Positions 55,753 through 64,000 of a DNA stretch of 64,000 bases are shown here, in pieces. Below the pieces are notes generated by a model. The model was not told the origin of the DNA, ran no database searches, and saw only the letters and a program-made list of their open reading frames with translations. The DNA lies in NCBI RefSeq assembly GCF_024171815.1, contig NZ_JAMTCJ010000002.1:62001-126000 (forward strand). The letters are read 5' to 3'. The translations under genes were made by a program, and so were the position numbers. Numbering within the stretch: the stretch's first letter is position 1; each line of letters starts with the position of its first letter. Source of the stretch: Williamsia maris. GTDB taxonomy: Bacteria > Actinomycetota > Actinomycetes > Mycobacteriales > Mycobacteriaceae.

Positions 55753-55794
55753 ATGCGGCACGAGCTCCTCCTCGGGTGCCGCGGCGGGATCTGA
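55753..55794 (+). CDS. leuL: Leucine leader peptide for leuA attenuation
   Basis: 13-residue ORF MRHELLLGCRGGI with three consecutive Leu codons (CTC CTC CTC), followed at 55798 by a terminator-like hairpin and then leuA. Stalling at the Leu codons when leucine is scarce would favour readthrough. The symbol is a conventional label. Confidence 0.75.
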   Translation: MRHELLLGCRGGI

Positions 55795-55797
55795 TCA

Positions 55798-55839
55798 GAC
55801 CGGCTTCCCGTCGCGGGGGTCGATCATGCGCCGGTCTTT
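55798..55839 (+). terminator. Attenuator hairpin upstream of leuA
   Basis: GACCGGC (55798-55804) pairs with GCCGGTC (55830-55836), followed by TTT. It lies 3 bases after the leader stop, the usual geometry for ribosome-controlled attenuation. A competing pairing between the leader's GC-rich end and the loop is plausible. Confidence 0.65.
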
Positions 55840-55861
55840 CGTCCACATCTTGGAGAAATGA

Positions 55862-57724
<1,863 letters not shown>

Positions 57725-57734
57725 GTCTCCGACT

Positions 57735-57813
57735 CCGTCGTTTCCCCCGGTTGGGCCGTCGTTTCCCCCGGTTGGGTCGTCGTTGTGCTGAACAGCGCAA
57801 CAACGGCCCAACC
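57735..57813. repeat. 21-bp direct repeat plus hairpin downstream of leuA
   Basis: Two perfect adjacent 21-bp copies at 57735 and 57756, each beginning CCGTCGTTTCCC and ending GGTTGGG. The last GGTTGGG then pairs with CCCAACC at 57807-57813 through a long imperfect stem (57770-57813) that can act as the leuA terminator. The rest of the 211-base gap to the next gene shows nothing further. Confidence 0.8.
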
Positions 57814-57935
57814 CGCGGGTGGCGCGCCCCATCTGAGGTTCGCTCGGGAACGCGAACCTTGACTCACTTGTGCTGATGCACGACACTCCTCGAATACATG
57901 TGACGGCTGGTCACACCTAACTCGAGGGGTCGACG

Positions 57936-59417
57936 ATGACACCACAGTTCGACGCAGTGATCGTGGGCGCCGGTTTCGGCGGCATGGGTGCGGCCATCGC
58001 GCTGGCCCAGCTCGGCTACACGCGCTTGTCCATCCTCGAGCGCGAGGACGACCTCGGCGGCACCTGGCACGTGAACCGCTACCCCGGACTCGCCGTCGAC
58101 ATCGCGTCGGTGACCTATTCGTACTCGTTCGAGCCCAACCCGAATTGGACCCGCCTGTTCGCCCCCGGTGCCGAGCTCAAGTCCTACGCCGAGCACGTCG
58201 CGAGCAAATATGACCTGCGCCGCTCGATGCGGTTCGGTGTCGTGGTCGAGCGCGCCGAATGGGATGAGCGCCAGCAGCTCTGGACAGTTACGATCGCTGG
58301 CGGCGAGACCGTCACCGCACGCTTCCTCGTCACCGCCACCGGATTCCTCTCGCAGCCGTACACGCCGGACTTCCCCGGCATCGACACCTTCGCAGGCAAG
58401 ATCATCCACACCACGGCCTGGGATCAGTCACATGACTTCGCGGGCGAGAGGGCCGCGATCATCGGAACCGGCGCCACCGCCGTCCAGCTGATCCCCGAGA
58501 TCGCCTCCCGTGCGGACGAACTCACGGTCTTCCAACGGACGCCGATCTGGGTCGTCCCGAAGATCGACTTCGCGATCCCGCCGTTGGTTCGCCGGCTCTT
58601 TGCCCGGGTGCCGCTCACCCAGCGGCTCGCGCGATCGGTGAACAACACCATTCTCGAGGGGATCATGGTCGTCGGCGTCCTACACTTCCGACAGGCCAAG
58701 ATGATGAACCGGGCCGCTGCACTCGCGGCCAAGGCGCACCTGCGGGTGTCGGTGCGCAGCAGGGCCACGCGGAAAGCCCTGACTCCGCACTACGACTTCG
58801 GCTGCAAACGGCCCACGTTCTCCAACAAGTACTTCCGAACGTTCAACCGCCGAAACACCCGGTTGGAGACGACGTCCATAGAGCGGTTCGAACCCGACGC
58901 CGTGGTGACGGCCGACGGTCGCAGGACCCCGATCGACACCCTCGTCCTGGCCACCGGGTTCAACCTCTGGGACGTCAACTTCCCCGCCCTGCAGATCGTC
59001 GGACGCGAAGGCCGCGACCTCGGACAGTGGTGGCGCGACAACCGTTTCCAGGCCTACGAGGGCATCGCGATCCCGGCGTTCCCGAACCTGCTCAGCCTCA
59101 ACAGCCCGTACAGCTACAGCGGGCTGTCGTACTTCACCACCATCGAGTCGCAGATGGCGCACATGCGCCGACTGCTCGGTGAACTGCAGCGCCGCGGCTC
59201 TGCGACCTTCGAGGTGACCGACCGCGCGAACGCGAAGTTCCTCGACGCCGTCACCGAGAAGCTCGGCGACTCGGTGTTCTACGAGGGCAAGTGCTCGACC
59301 TCCCGCAGCTACTACTTCAACCAGCACGGCGAGGCGGCGCTGCTGCGCCCCACGTCGACGTCGAACAGCTTCCGTGCGGCATCGACGTTCCCGCTCACCG
59401 ACTACGAGTTCGCCTGA
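57936..59417 (+). CDS. Flavin monooxygenase of the Baeyer-Villiger type
   Basis: 493 residues. FAD motif VIVGAGFGGMGAAI (8-21), GGTWHVNRYPGLAVD, the BVMO fingerprint near FAGKIIHTTAWDQS (ends in Asp instead of Pro), the NADPH motif AAIIGTGATAVQ, and VLATGFNLWDVN. EthA-like enzymes oxidise ketones to esters or activate thioamides; the substrate is unknown. GAGGGG precedes the ATG. Confidence 0.87.
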   Translation: MTPQFDAVIVGAGFGGMGAAIALAQLGYTRLSILEREDDLGGTWHVNRYPGLAVDIASVTYSYSFEPNPNWTRLFAPGAELKSYAEHVASKYDLRRSMRFGVVVERAEWDERQQLWTVTIAGGETVTARFLVTATGFLSQPYTPDFPGIDTFAGKIIHTTAWDQSHDFAGERAAIIGTGATAVQLIPEIASRADELTVFQRTPIWVVPKIDFAIPPLVRRLFARVPLTQRLARSVNNTILEGIMVVGVLHFRQAKMMNRAAALAAKAHLRVSVRSRATRKALTPHYDFGCKRPTFSNKYFRTFNRRNTRLETTSIERFEPDAVVTADGRRTPIDTLVLATGFNLWDVNFPALQIVGREGRDLGQWWRDNRFQAYEGIAIPAFPNLLSLNSPYSYSGLSYFTTIESQMAHMRRLLGELQRRGSATFEVTDRANAKFLDAVTEKLGDSVFYEGKCSTSRSYYFNQHGEAALLRPTSTSNSFRAASTFPLTDYEFA

Positions 59418-59496
59418 GCCGGGGCGGTCGCGCCGCCGCACGATCGAGCGATCTGGCTAGCCTGGGTAAGTAACCCGTCTCGACCAGAGGAGCCCG

Positions 59497-60300
59497 ATGA
59501 CCACCGAACCGGACAACGCAACCACGACGGCCCGCAGCGCTGAGCGGACCCTGGACGGGGTCACGGTCGTCATCACCGGCGCGTCGAGCGGTATCGGCGC
59601 GACCACCGCCGAGGCGCTGGCGGGCGCGGGGGCGACCGTCGCGCTGTTCGCACGACGCAAGGACCGTCTCGACGACCTCACACGGACGATCGAGGGACGT
59701 GGCGCCGGAGCCGCCAAGGCCTACGGGGTGGACGTCACCGATGCCGACGCGGTCAGCACCGCCATCGACGCGGTCGCCACGGAGTTCGGCGGCATCGACA
59801 TCCTCGTCAACTGCGCCGGTGTCGGCACGTGGGGACCTGCGGTCGACGCGAAGCTGTCGGACTGGACCGCGATGGTCGACGTCAACATCAACGGGGTGTT
59901 CGCGGCCACCCACGCCGCACTGCCCCACCTCGTCGCCGCGGCGAACGGGCCTCGCGGGATCAGCGACATCGTCAACGTCAGTTCCATTGCCGGACGCAGG
60001 GTTCCGAGCTTCCAGAGCAACGTCTACGCCGCGACCAAGCATGCGGTGGGCGCGTTCTCCGAAGGGCTGCGCCAGGAACTCGCGCCCGCGCACGTCCGGG
60101 TCGGTGTCGTGGAACCGGGCATCGTCACCACCGAGATGACCACCACCGGCGAGGAGTACGCCCCGGACGCCCGCAACGCCGAAGGGCTCGGCGTGCTCGA
60201 TCCGGACGACATCGCCGCCGCGATCGTCTACATCGTCACCCGACCGCGCCACGCGGCCGTCAACGAGGTCCTGATCCGACCGACCGAACAGGTGCGCTGA
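59497..60300 (+). CDS. Short-chain dehydrogenase/reductase
   Basis: 267 residues, classical SDR: TGASSGIG (28-35), DILVNCAGVG, SSIAGRR and YAATKHAVG (catalytic Tyr/Lys). AGAGGAG precedes the ATG. It follows the monooxygenase by 79 bases and could provide or use the same carbonyl compound. Confidence 0.88.
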   Translation: MTTEPDNATTTARSAERTLDGVTVVITGASSGIGATTAEALAGAGATVALFARRKDRLDDLTRTIEGRGAGAAKAYGVDVTDADAVSTAIDAVATEFGGIDILVNCAGVGTWGPAVDAKLSDWTAMVDVNINGVFAATHAALPHLVAAANGPRGISDIVNVSSIAGRRVPSFQSNVYAATKHAVGAFSEGLRQELAPAHVRVGVVEPGIVTTEMTTTGEEYAPDARNAEGLGVLDPDDIAAAIVYIVTRPRHAAVNEVLIRPTEQVR

Positions 60301-60306
60301 CCCGGC

Positions 60307-60723
60307 TCAGATCGGATTCCGACCCGATGTAGCTGACAGATGAGAGCTCCGAACCGACTCACCGATCCGCGATGATCGCGCTCGAGCGGTTCGGTCGGCG
60401 TCCTCGCGTGCGGCGGTCAACGTGTGACGAACTGCGGCGAGCGTGTTGACCTCGATCGTGTGCGGGCTGAGGCTGCGGTGGGCGGTGAACAGGGCCAGGG
60501 CGATCTGGTCGGCAACGGTGCCGAGCGGCCGGTCGCGCAGGTCGTGCGGTGATGTGTGGGTGGGGATGCTGTGCACGAGGATGTCGGCAACGGTTTCGTA
60601 GCGCGCGCCGTGACCGTTGTCGTCGGCAGCCGCTCGTGCGTACAGATCTCGGATGAGGCCACTCACGGTGTCGAGGAAGGCACCGGCAGGAACGGCTGGT
60701 GACGAATGGTTCGGATAAGACAC
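60307..60723 (-). CDS. Hypothetical protein
   Basis: 138 residues from GTG 60723, chosen because GAGGAG sits 5 bases upstream. It is largely alpha-helical (AFLDTVSGLIRDLYARAAAD, RPLGTVADQIALALFTAHRS) and has a basic C-terminal tail. No family recognised. It ends 6 bases from the convergent SDR gene and follows the LysR gene on the same strand after 104 bases. Confidence 0.55.
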   Translation of the reverse strand: MSYPNHSSPAVPAGAFLDTVSGLIRDLYARAAADDNGHGARYETVADILVHSIPTHTSPHDLRDRPLGTVADQIALALFTAHRSLSPHTIEVNTLAAVRHTLTAAREDADRTARARSSRIGESVRSSHLSATSGRNPI

Positions 60724-60827
60724 GACACTCCTCACGCTGCGCACCCACGGTGGTACGCCCTCACTGCTTCATCGCCCACAGACCCCCGCGCGTTACGGGG
60801 AGTCGCCGACACGACCCGTCGAGCCCC

Positions 60828-61721
60828 TCATCCCGACCACGTGGTGACCACCTCGCGAAGCCCCTCGGCGACCGAGCGGATCGCGGGTCGGCGCAGCGCA
60901 TCGGGCCGGTGGACGAGGTCGTACTGGCGGGCCGCGCGCACGCCGGACAGGACCAGCCGCACCACCTCCGGGTTGCGCACCGCGAACCTGGGGAGCAACG
61001 CGATCCCGTGACCGGCGGCGACCAACGCCTCGATGGCGGTGAAGTCGTTGATGCGGTGGGTGATCCGCGGTTGCACCCCGGTGACGGTGGCCAGTGAGAG
61101 CAGGACGTCGTCGACCGGGAACCCACCGCGGACGCTGATCCAGTCCTCGTCCGCGAGGTCGTCGACGGCGACGGTGCGCTGGTCGGCCAGTCGGTGGCCC
61201 GGGGGCACCACGACGTCGATGGGTTCGCGCATCAGCGGCTCGACCGTCACCCGCGGCGACGCGAGTGCGGGCGCGCGTTCGTCCCGGTGGGTGAGGACCA
61301 GATCGTGGTCGGGCAGCAGATCGGGCGCCTCCGGGTACGTCAGGTCGATGTCGGTGGCGACGATCTCGATACCGCCCTCGCGCATCACCGTCAGCAGGCG
61401 GGGCAGCACGAGCGCGGTGGCCGAGGGGAACATCGCGACGCGTACCGACCCGACCGAGGTGCCCCGTCGCGACGCCATCTCGTCCTGGGCGCGGTCGACG
61501 GCGGCGATGACCTCGTCCGCGCGCAATACGAGAGCGCGGCCGGCGTCGGTGAGCCGCACGCCACGCCCGTCCTGCTCGAGCAGGGCGATGCCGGACTCCC
61601 GCGCCAGGACCTTGAGTTGCTGCGAGACCGCCGACGGTGTGAGCTTCAAGGCATCGGCGACCGCGCCCACGCTGCCCCGGTCGGAGAACTCCCTGAGTAT
61701 GCGCAGACGCCGTACTTCCAT
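60828..61721 (-). CDS. LysR-family regulator
   Basis: 297 residues. Winged HTH: RILREFSDRGSVGAVADALK, LTPSAVSQQLKVLARESG. The ligand domain begins near residue 90 (VGSVRVAMFPSATALVLPRL). Divergent from the EamA exporter gene and probably its activator. Substrate not evident. Confidence 0.88.
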   Translation of the reverse strand: MEVRRLRILREFSDRGSVGAVADALKLTPSAVSQQLKVLARESGIALLEQDGRGVRLTDAGRALVLRADEVIAAVDRAQDEMASRRGTSVGSVRVAMFPSATALVLPRLLTVMREGGIEIVATDIDLTYPEAPDLLPDHDLVLTHRDERAPALASPRVTVEPLMREPIDVVVPPGHRLADQRTVAVDDLADEDWISVRGGFPVDDVLLSLATVTGVQPRITHRINDFTAIEALVAAGHGIALLPRFAVRNPEVVRLVLSGVRAARQYDLVHRPDALRRPAIRSVAEGLREVVTTWSG

Positions 61722-61743
61722 GAAGAGATTCTAAACAGTAGAT

Positions 61744-61763
61744 GCACTTCATTTCGATTGTGC
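61744..61763. promoter_or_regulatory. Candidate LysR site between lysR and the EamA gene
   Basis: GCAC-N12-GTGC dyad at 61744-61763 in the AT-rich 71-base gap, including T-N11-A-type spacing possibilities. Assigned to the LysR protein by position. Confidence 0.4.
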
Positions 61764-61792
61764 TGAACTGATTCCGCCCGCACGATGAGCGC

Positions 61793-62818
61793 ATGTCCAC
61801 TCGTCACCGCATGATCGGCCTCACCGTGGTTCTGCTCTGGGGCGTCAACTTCATCGCCATCCATGCCGGCCTCGAACACTTCCCGCCGTTCTTCTTCGCC
61901 GCCCTGCGTTTCGCGGTCATGGCGATACCGGTGATCCTGTTCGTGCCCTTCCCCAACGTCCCTGTGCGGTGGTGGCTGCTCTACGGCGTCGGCTTCGGCA
62001 TCGTCCAGTTCGCGTTCCTGTTCCTCGCGCTCGCCAACGGCATGCCCACCGGTCTTGCGTCGCTCGTCCTGCAGTCGTCGGCACCCTTCACGGTCGTCCT
62101 GGGCGTCCTGCTGCTCGGCGAGCGCATGACCAGACGCCAGATCGGCGGGATCGCGGTGGCTGTCGGCGGGATGGTGGTGATCGCGGTCGACCGCATGCAG
62201 GACGGCGCGGGTGCGGGCATCATCCCGATGGCGTTGACGCTGATCGCCGGCCTGGGCTGGGCGTTCGGCAACCTGGGCAGCCGACTCGCACGCAGCGACG
62301 ACCCGATGCGCCTCACCCTGTGGATGTGCGTCGTGCCACCGATCCCGCTGTACCTGATGAGCCTGGTCATCGAGGGCCCCGCGGCGGGTTTCGACGCCAT
62401 GTCCACCGCGTTCACCCCGAACGGTTTGGTCGCCCTGGCCGGCCTCGCCTACGTCGTCCTGCTGGGGACCATCGCCGGCTCCGGACTCTGGTCGTACCTG
62501 ATGAGCCAGCACCCGGCCAGCACGGTCGCCCCGTTCTCGCTGCTGGTCCCCGTGGTCGGCATCACCGCGTCGTGGATCGCGTTGCACGAGCGGCCGAGTG
62601 TCCTGCAACTCGTCGGGGCGGCGATCGTCATCGTCGGCTGCCTGGCCGGACTGATGGGATCGGCGCGCAAACCGGCTCCTGTGAAAGACTCGCAGGCATG
62701 TCCGACGCTCCCCGAACCCCCCGGGCACGCCTCCCGATTCGTACCCGGACGGCGCTCGCGGCAGCAGCAGGCGCCCGATGGGCCTCGCAGAGAACCGGTC
62801 GCGGCAAAGGCTCCATGA
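61793..62818 (+). CDS. EamA/DMT-family transporter
   Basis: 341 residues with ten helices in two EamA repeats (GLTVVLLWGVNFIAIHAGLE; LTLIAGLGWAFGNLGSRLA). Exports a metabolite or amino acid. The last 40 codons are Arg/Pro-rich and overlap the murT start by 121 bases in another frame, so the C-terminal tail may be non-functional. Divergent from lysR. Confidence 0.85.
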   Translation: MSTRHRMIGLTVVLLWGVNFIAIHAGLEHFPPFFFAALRFAVMAIPVILFVPFPNVPVRWWLLYGVGFGIVQFAFLFLALANGMPTGLASLVLQSSAPFTVVLGVLLLGERMTRRQIGGIAVAVGGMVVIAVDRMQDGAGAGIIPMALTLIAGLGWAFGNLGSRLARSDDPMRLTLWMCVVPPIPLYLMSLVIEGPAAGFDAMSTAFTPNGLVALAGLAYVVLLGTIAGSGLWSYLMSQHPASTVAPFSLLVPVVGITASWIALHERPSVLQLVGAAIVIVGCLAGLMGSARKPAPVKDSQACPTLPEPPGHASRFVPGRRSRQQQAPDGPRREPVAAKAP

Positions 62819-63978
62819 TCGGTGGTCTCATCGCCGCCAAGATCGACCCGTCGATCATGGGTCGGTTGGCCGGGGGCAAGCGCACGGCGCTGATCACCGG
62901 CACCAACGGCAAGTCGACGACCACCAAGATGACCACCGCAGCCCTGGGCACCCTGGGACAGGTGATCAGCCAGGCCGACGGCGCCAACATGGACGCCGGG
63001 ATCATCGCGGCGCTCACGCTGGGTCGCGACGCCCCCTACGCGGCGATCGAGGTCGACGAGCTGCACGTGCCGCACGTCAGTGACGCCGTCGACCCCGATG
63101 TGCTTGTGCTGCTGAACCTCTCGCGGGACCAGCTCGACCGCGTCGGCGAGATCAACATCATCGAACGACGTCTGCGCGAGGGGATTGCCCGTCACCCGGA
63201 CATGACGGTCATCGCCAACTGTGACGACGTTCTCGTCACGTCGGCGGCCTACGACGCCGCCAACGTGGTGTGGGTCGCCGCGGGCGCCGGGTGGGCGAAC
63301 GACTCGGTCAGCTGCCCGCGGTCCGGTGAGCCCATCGTCCGCACCGACAACGACTGGTACAGCAGCGGAACGGATTTCCGGCGCCCTACCCCGACGTGGT
63401 GGTTCGACGAGGACTCCATCCACGGTCCCGACGGTTTCACTGCACCGATGACCCTGACGCTGCCCGGAAAGGCCAACCGCGGGAACGCGACACAGGCGGT
63501 CGCCGCCGCGGTCACCATGGGCGCCGATCCGGCCGCAGCCGTGGTCGCGGTCTCCGGCGTCGGCGAGGTCGCCGGACGCTACGGCGTACGCACGGTCGGC
63601 GAGCACTCCGTGCGGATGCTGCTGGCGAAGAACCCCGCGGGCTGGCAGGAGGCGATGTCGATGATCGACCCGACCGCCGCCGGGCTGGTGATCGCCGTGA
63701 ACGGTCAGGTCCCCGACGGCGAGGACCTGTCGTGGCTGTGGGACGTGCGGTTCGAGCACTTCGAGAACACCGCGGTGGTCGCCGCGGGCGAGCGCGCATC
63801 GGATCTCGGTGTCCGCCTCATCTATGCCGGTGCAGAGCATTCGACGATTCCCGATCCGCTGGCCGCGATCGCATCGTGCCCGCCGGGTCGTGTGGACGTG
63901 CTCGCGAACTACACGGCGTTCCGCGACCTCGGTGTCGCCATCGACCGCATCGAACGGGCGGAGCAGCGACATGGCTGA
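62698..63978 (+). CDS. murT: Lipid II isoglutaminyl synthase subunit MurT
   Basis: 426 residues. With GatD, amidates the glutamate of lipid II using glutamine-derived ammonia and ATP. Mur-ligase motif ITGTNGKSTTTK (66-77), the VDELHVPHV segment, and a C-terminal catalytic domain with FEHFENTAVVAAGERASDL. The Cys4 zinc ribbon of staphylococcal MurT is reduced to CPRSGEPIV, as in mycobacterial proteins to my recollection. The stop overlaps the gatD start. Confidence 0.9.
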   Translation: MSDAPRTPRARLPIRTRTALAAAAGARWASQRTGRGKGSMIGGLIAAKIDPSIMGRLAGGKRTALITGTNGKSTTTKMTTAALGTLGQVISQADGANMDAGIIAALTLGRDAPYAAIEVDELHVPHVSDAVDPDVLVLLNLSRDQLDRVGEINIIERRLREGIARHPDMTVIANCDDVLVTSAAYDAANVVWVAAGAGWANDSVSCPRSGEPIVRTDNDWYSSGTDFRRPTPTWWFDEDSIHGPDGFTAPMTLTLPGKANRGNATQAVAAAVTMGADPAAAVVAVSGVGEVAGRYGVRTVGEHSVRMLLAKNPAGWQEAMSMIDPTAAGLVIAVNGQVPDGEDLSWLWDVRFEHFENTAVVAAGERASDLGVRLIYAGAEHSTIPDPLAAIASCPPGRVDVLANYTAFRDLGVAIDRIERAEQRHG

Positions 63979-64000
63979 CGGCACATCGACATTGCGCATC
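63971..64000 (+). CDS. gatD: GatD, glutaminase partner of MurT (cut by window end)
   Basis: ATG at 63971 inside the end of murT, first ten codons MADGTSTLRI only. Position and overlap are those of gatD, the class I glutamine amidotransferase-like subunit. The assignment rests on synteny. Confidence 0.6.
   Translation, partial: MADGTSTLRI

Overview
This is a high-GC actinobacterial chromosome segment, most likely from Mycobacteriales and Gordonia-like. That placement is inferred from four things: the gene order asd-lysC / leuA / murT-gatD familiar from mycobacteria; a mycobacterial-type pair of acyl-CoA desaturase and its ferredoxin-type reductase; a cholesterol-oxidase-type GMC enzyme; and the density of TetR regulators. 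I see no transposase, phage, tRNA or rRNA gene and no CRISPR array. The coding density is high and no gap exceeds about 230 bases.

Layout. 1-3.0 kb: the end of a permease, a DinB-like protein, and a DUF559/PD-(D/E)XK-like protein bracketed by two inverted arrays of one 22-bp repeat. 3.0-7.0 kb: an ABC-type membrane permease, a very unusual hydrolase-ABC ATPase fusion, and a cupin. 7.1-13.4 kb: a putative catabolic locus (epoxide-hydrolase-like enzyme, zinc alcohol dehydrogenase, GntR regulator, MFS importer, cytosolic THI5-like binding protein, ornithine-cyclodeaminase-like enzyme) with GTATAC operators. 13.4-19.0 kb: a DHA2 efflux pump with its divergent TetR, a second TetR with two strong operators leading a small operon, a PRISE-type reductase and a SnoaL-like protein. 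19.0-21.8 kb: the oxygen-dependent desaturase system with DesT-like operators.

21.9-29.3 kb: a bidirectional seven-gene glycan locus (six glycosyltransferases and a WcbI-type putative acetyltransferase), translationally coupled within each arm and lacking sugar-nucleotide and export genes. 29.3-38.1 kb: SRPBCC protein, PAP2-lipid kinase fusion, TetR, secreted GMC oxidase, SDR/TetR pair, secreted SGNH hydrolase, GlxA-type regulator and small membrane proteins. 38.3-41.3 kb: three tandem AIM24-family genes and a crcB pair. 41.4-43.9 kb: a peroxide-defence block (ohr, katA, furA) with a strong Fur-type palindrome. 44.1-46.5 kb: a coupled Fe(II)/2-oxoglutarate oxygenase and amidohydrolase.

46.5-64 kb holds the conserved amino-acid and wall core: asd and lysC (with an internal start for the beta subunit), a PIG-V-like membrane mannosyltransferase, a TetR-controlled DHA2/nitroreductase/FUSC resistance operon, leuA behind a leucine leader-peptide attenuator, a Baeyer-Villiger-type monooxygenase with an SDR, a LysR/EamA pair, and murT-gatD (gatD cut by the window end).

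A recurring non-coding theme is a set of short tandem units of 19-22 bp next to gene 3' ends. Several of these arrays contain units in both orientations and can fold into long hairpins. Each locus has its own sequence but shares the architecture. The most unusual items are those arrays, the hydrolase-ABC fusion, the glycan locus, the AIM24 triplet and the leuA attenuator.
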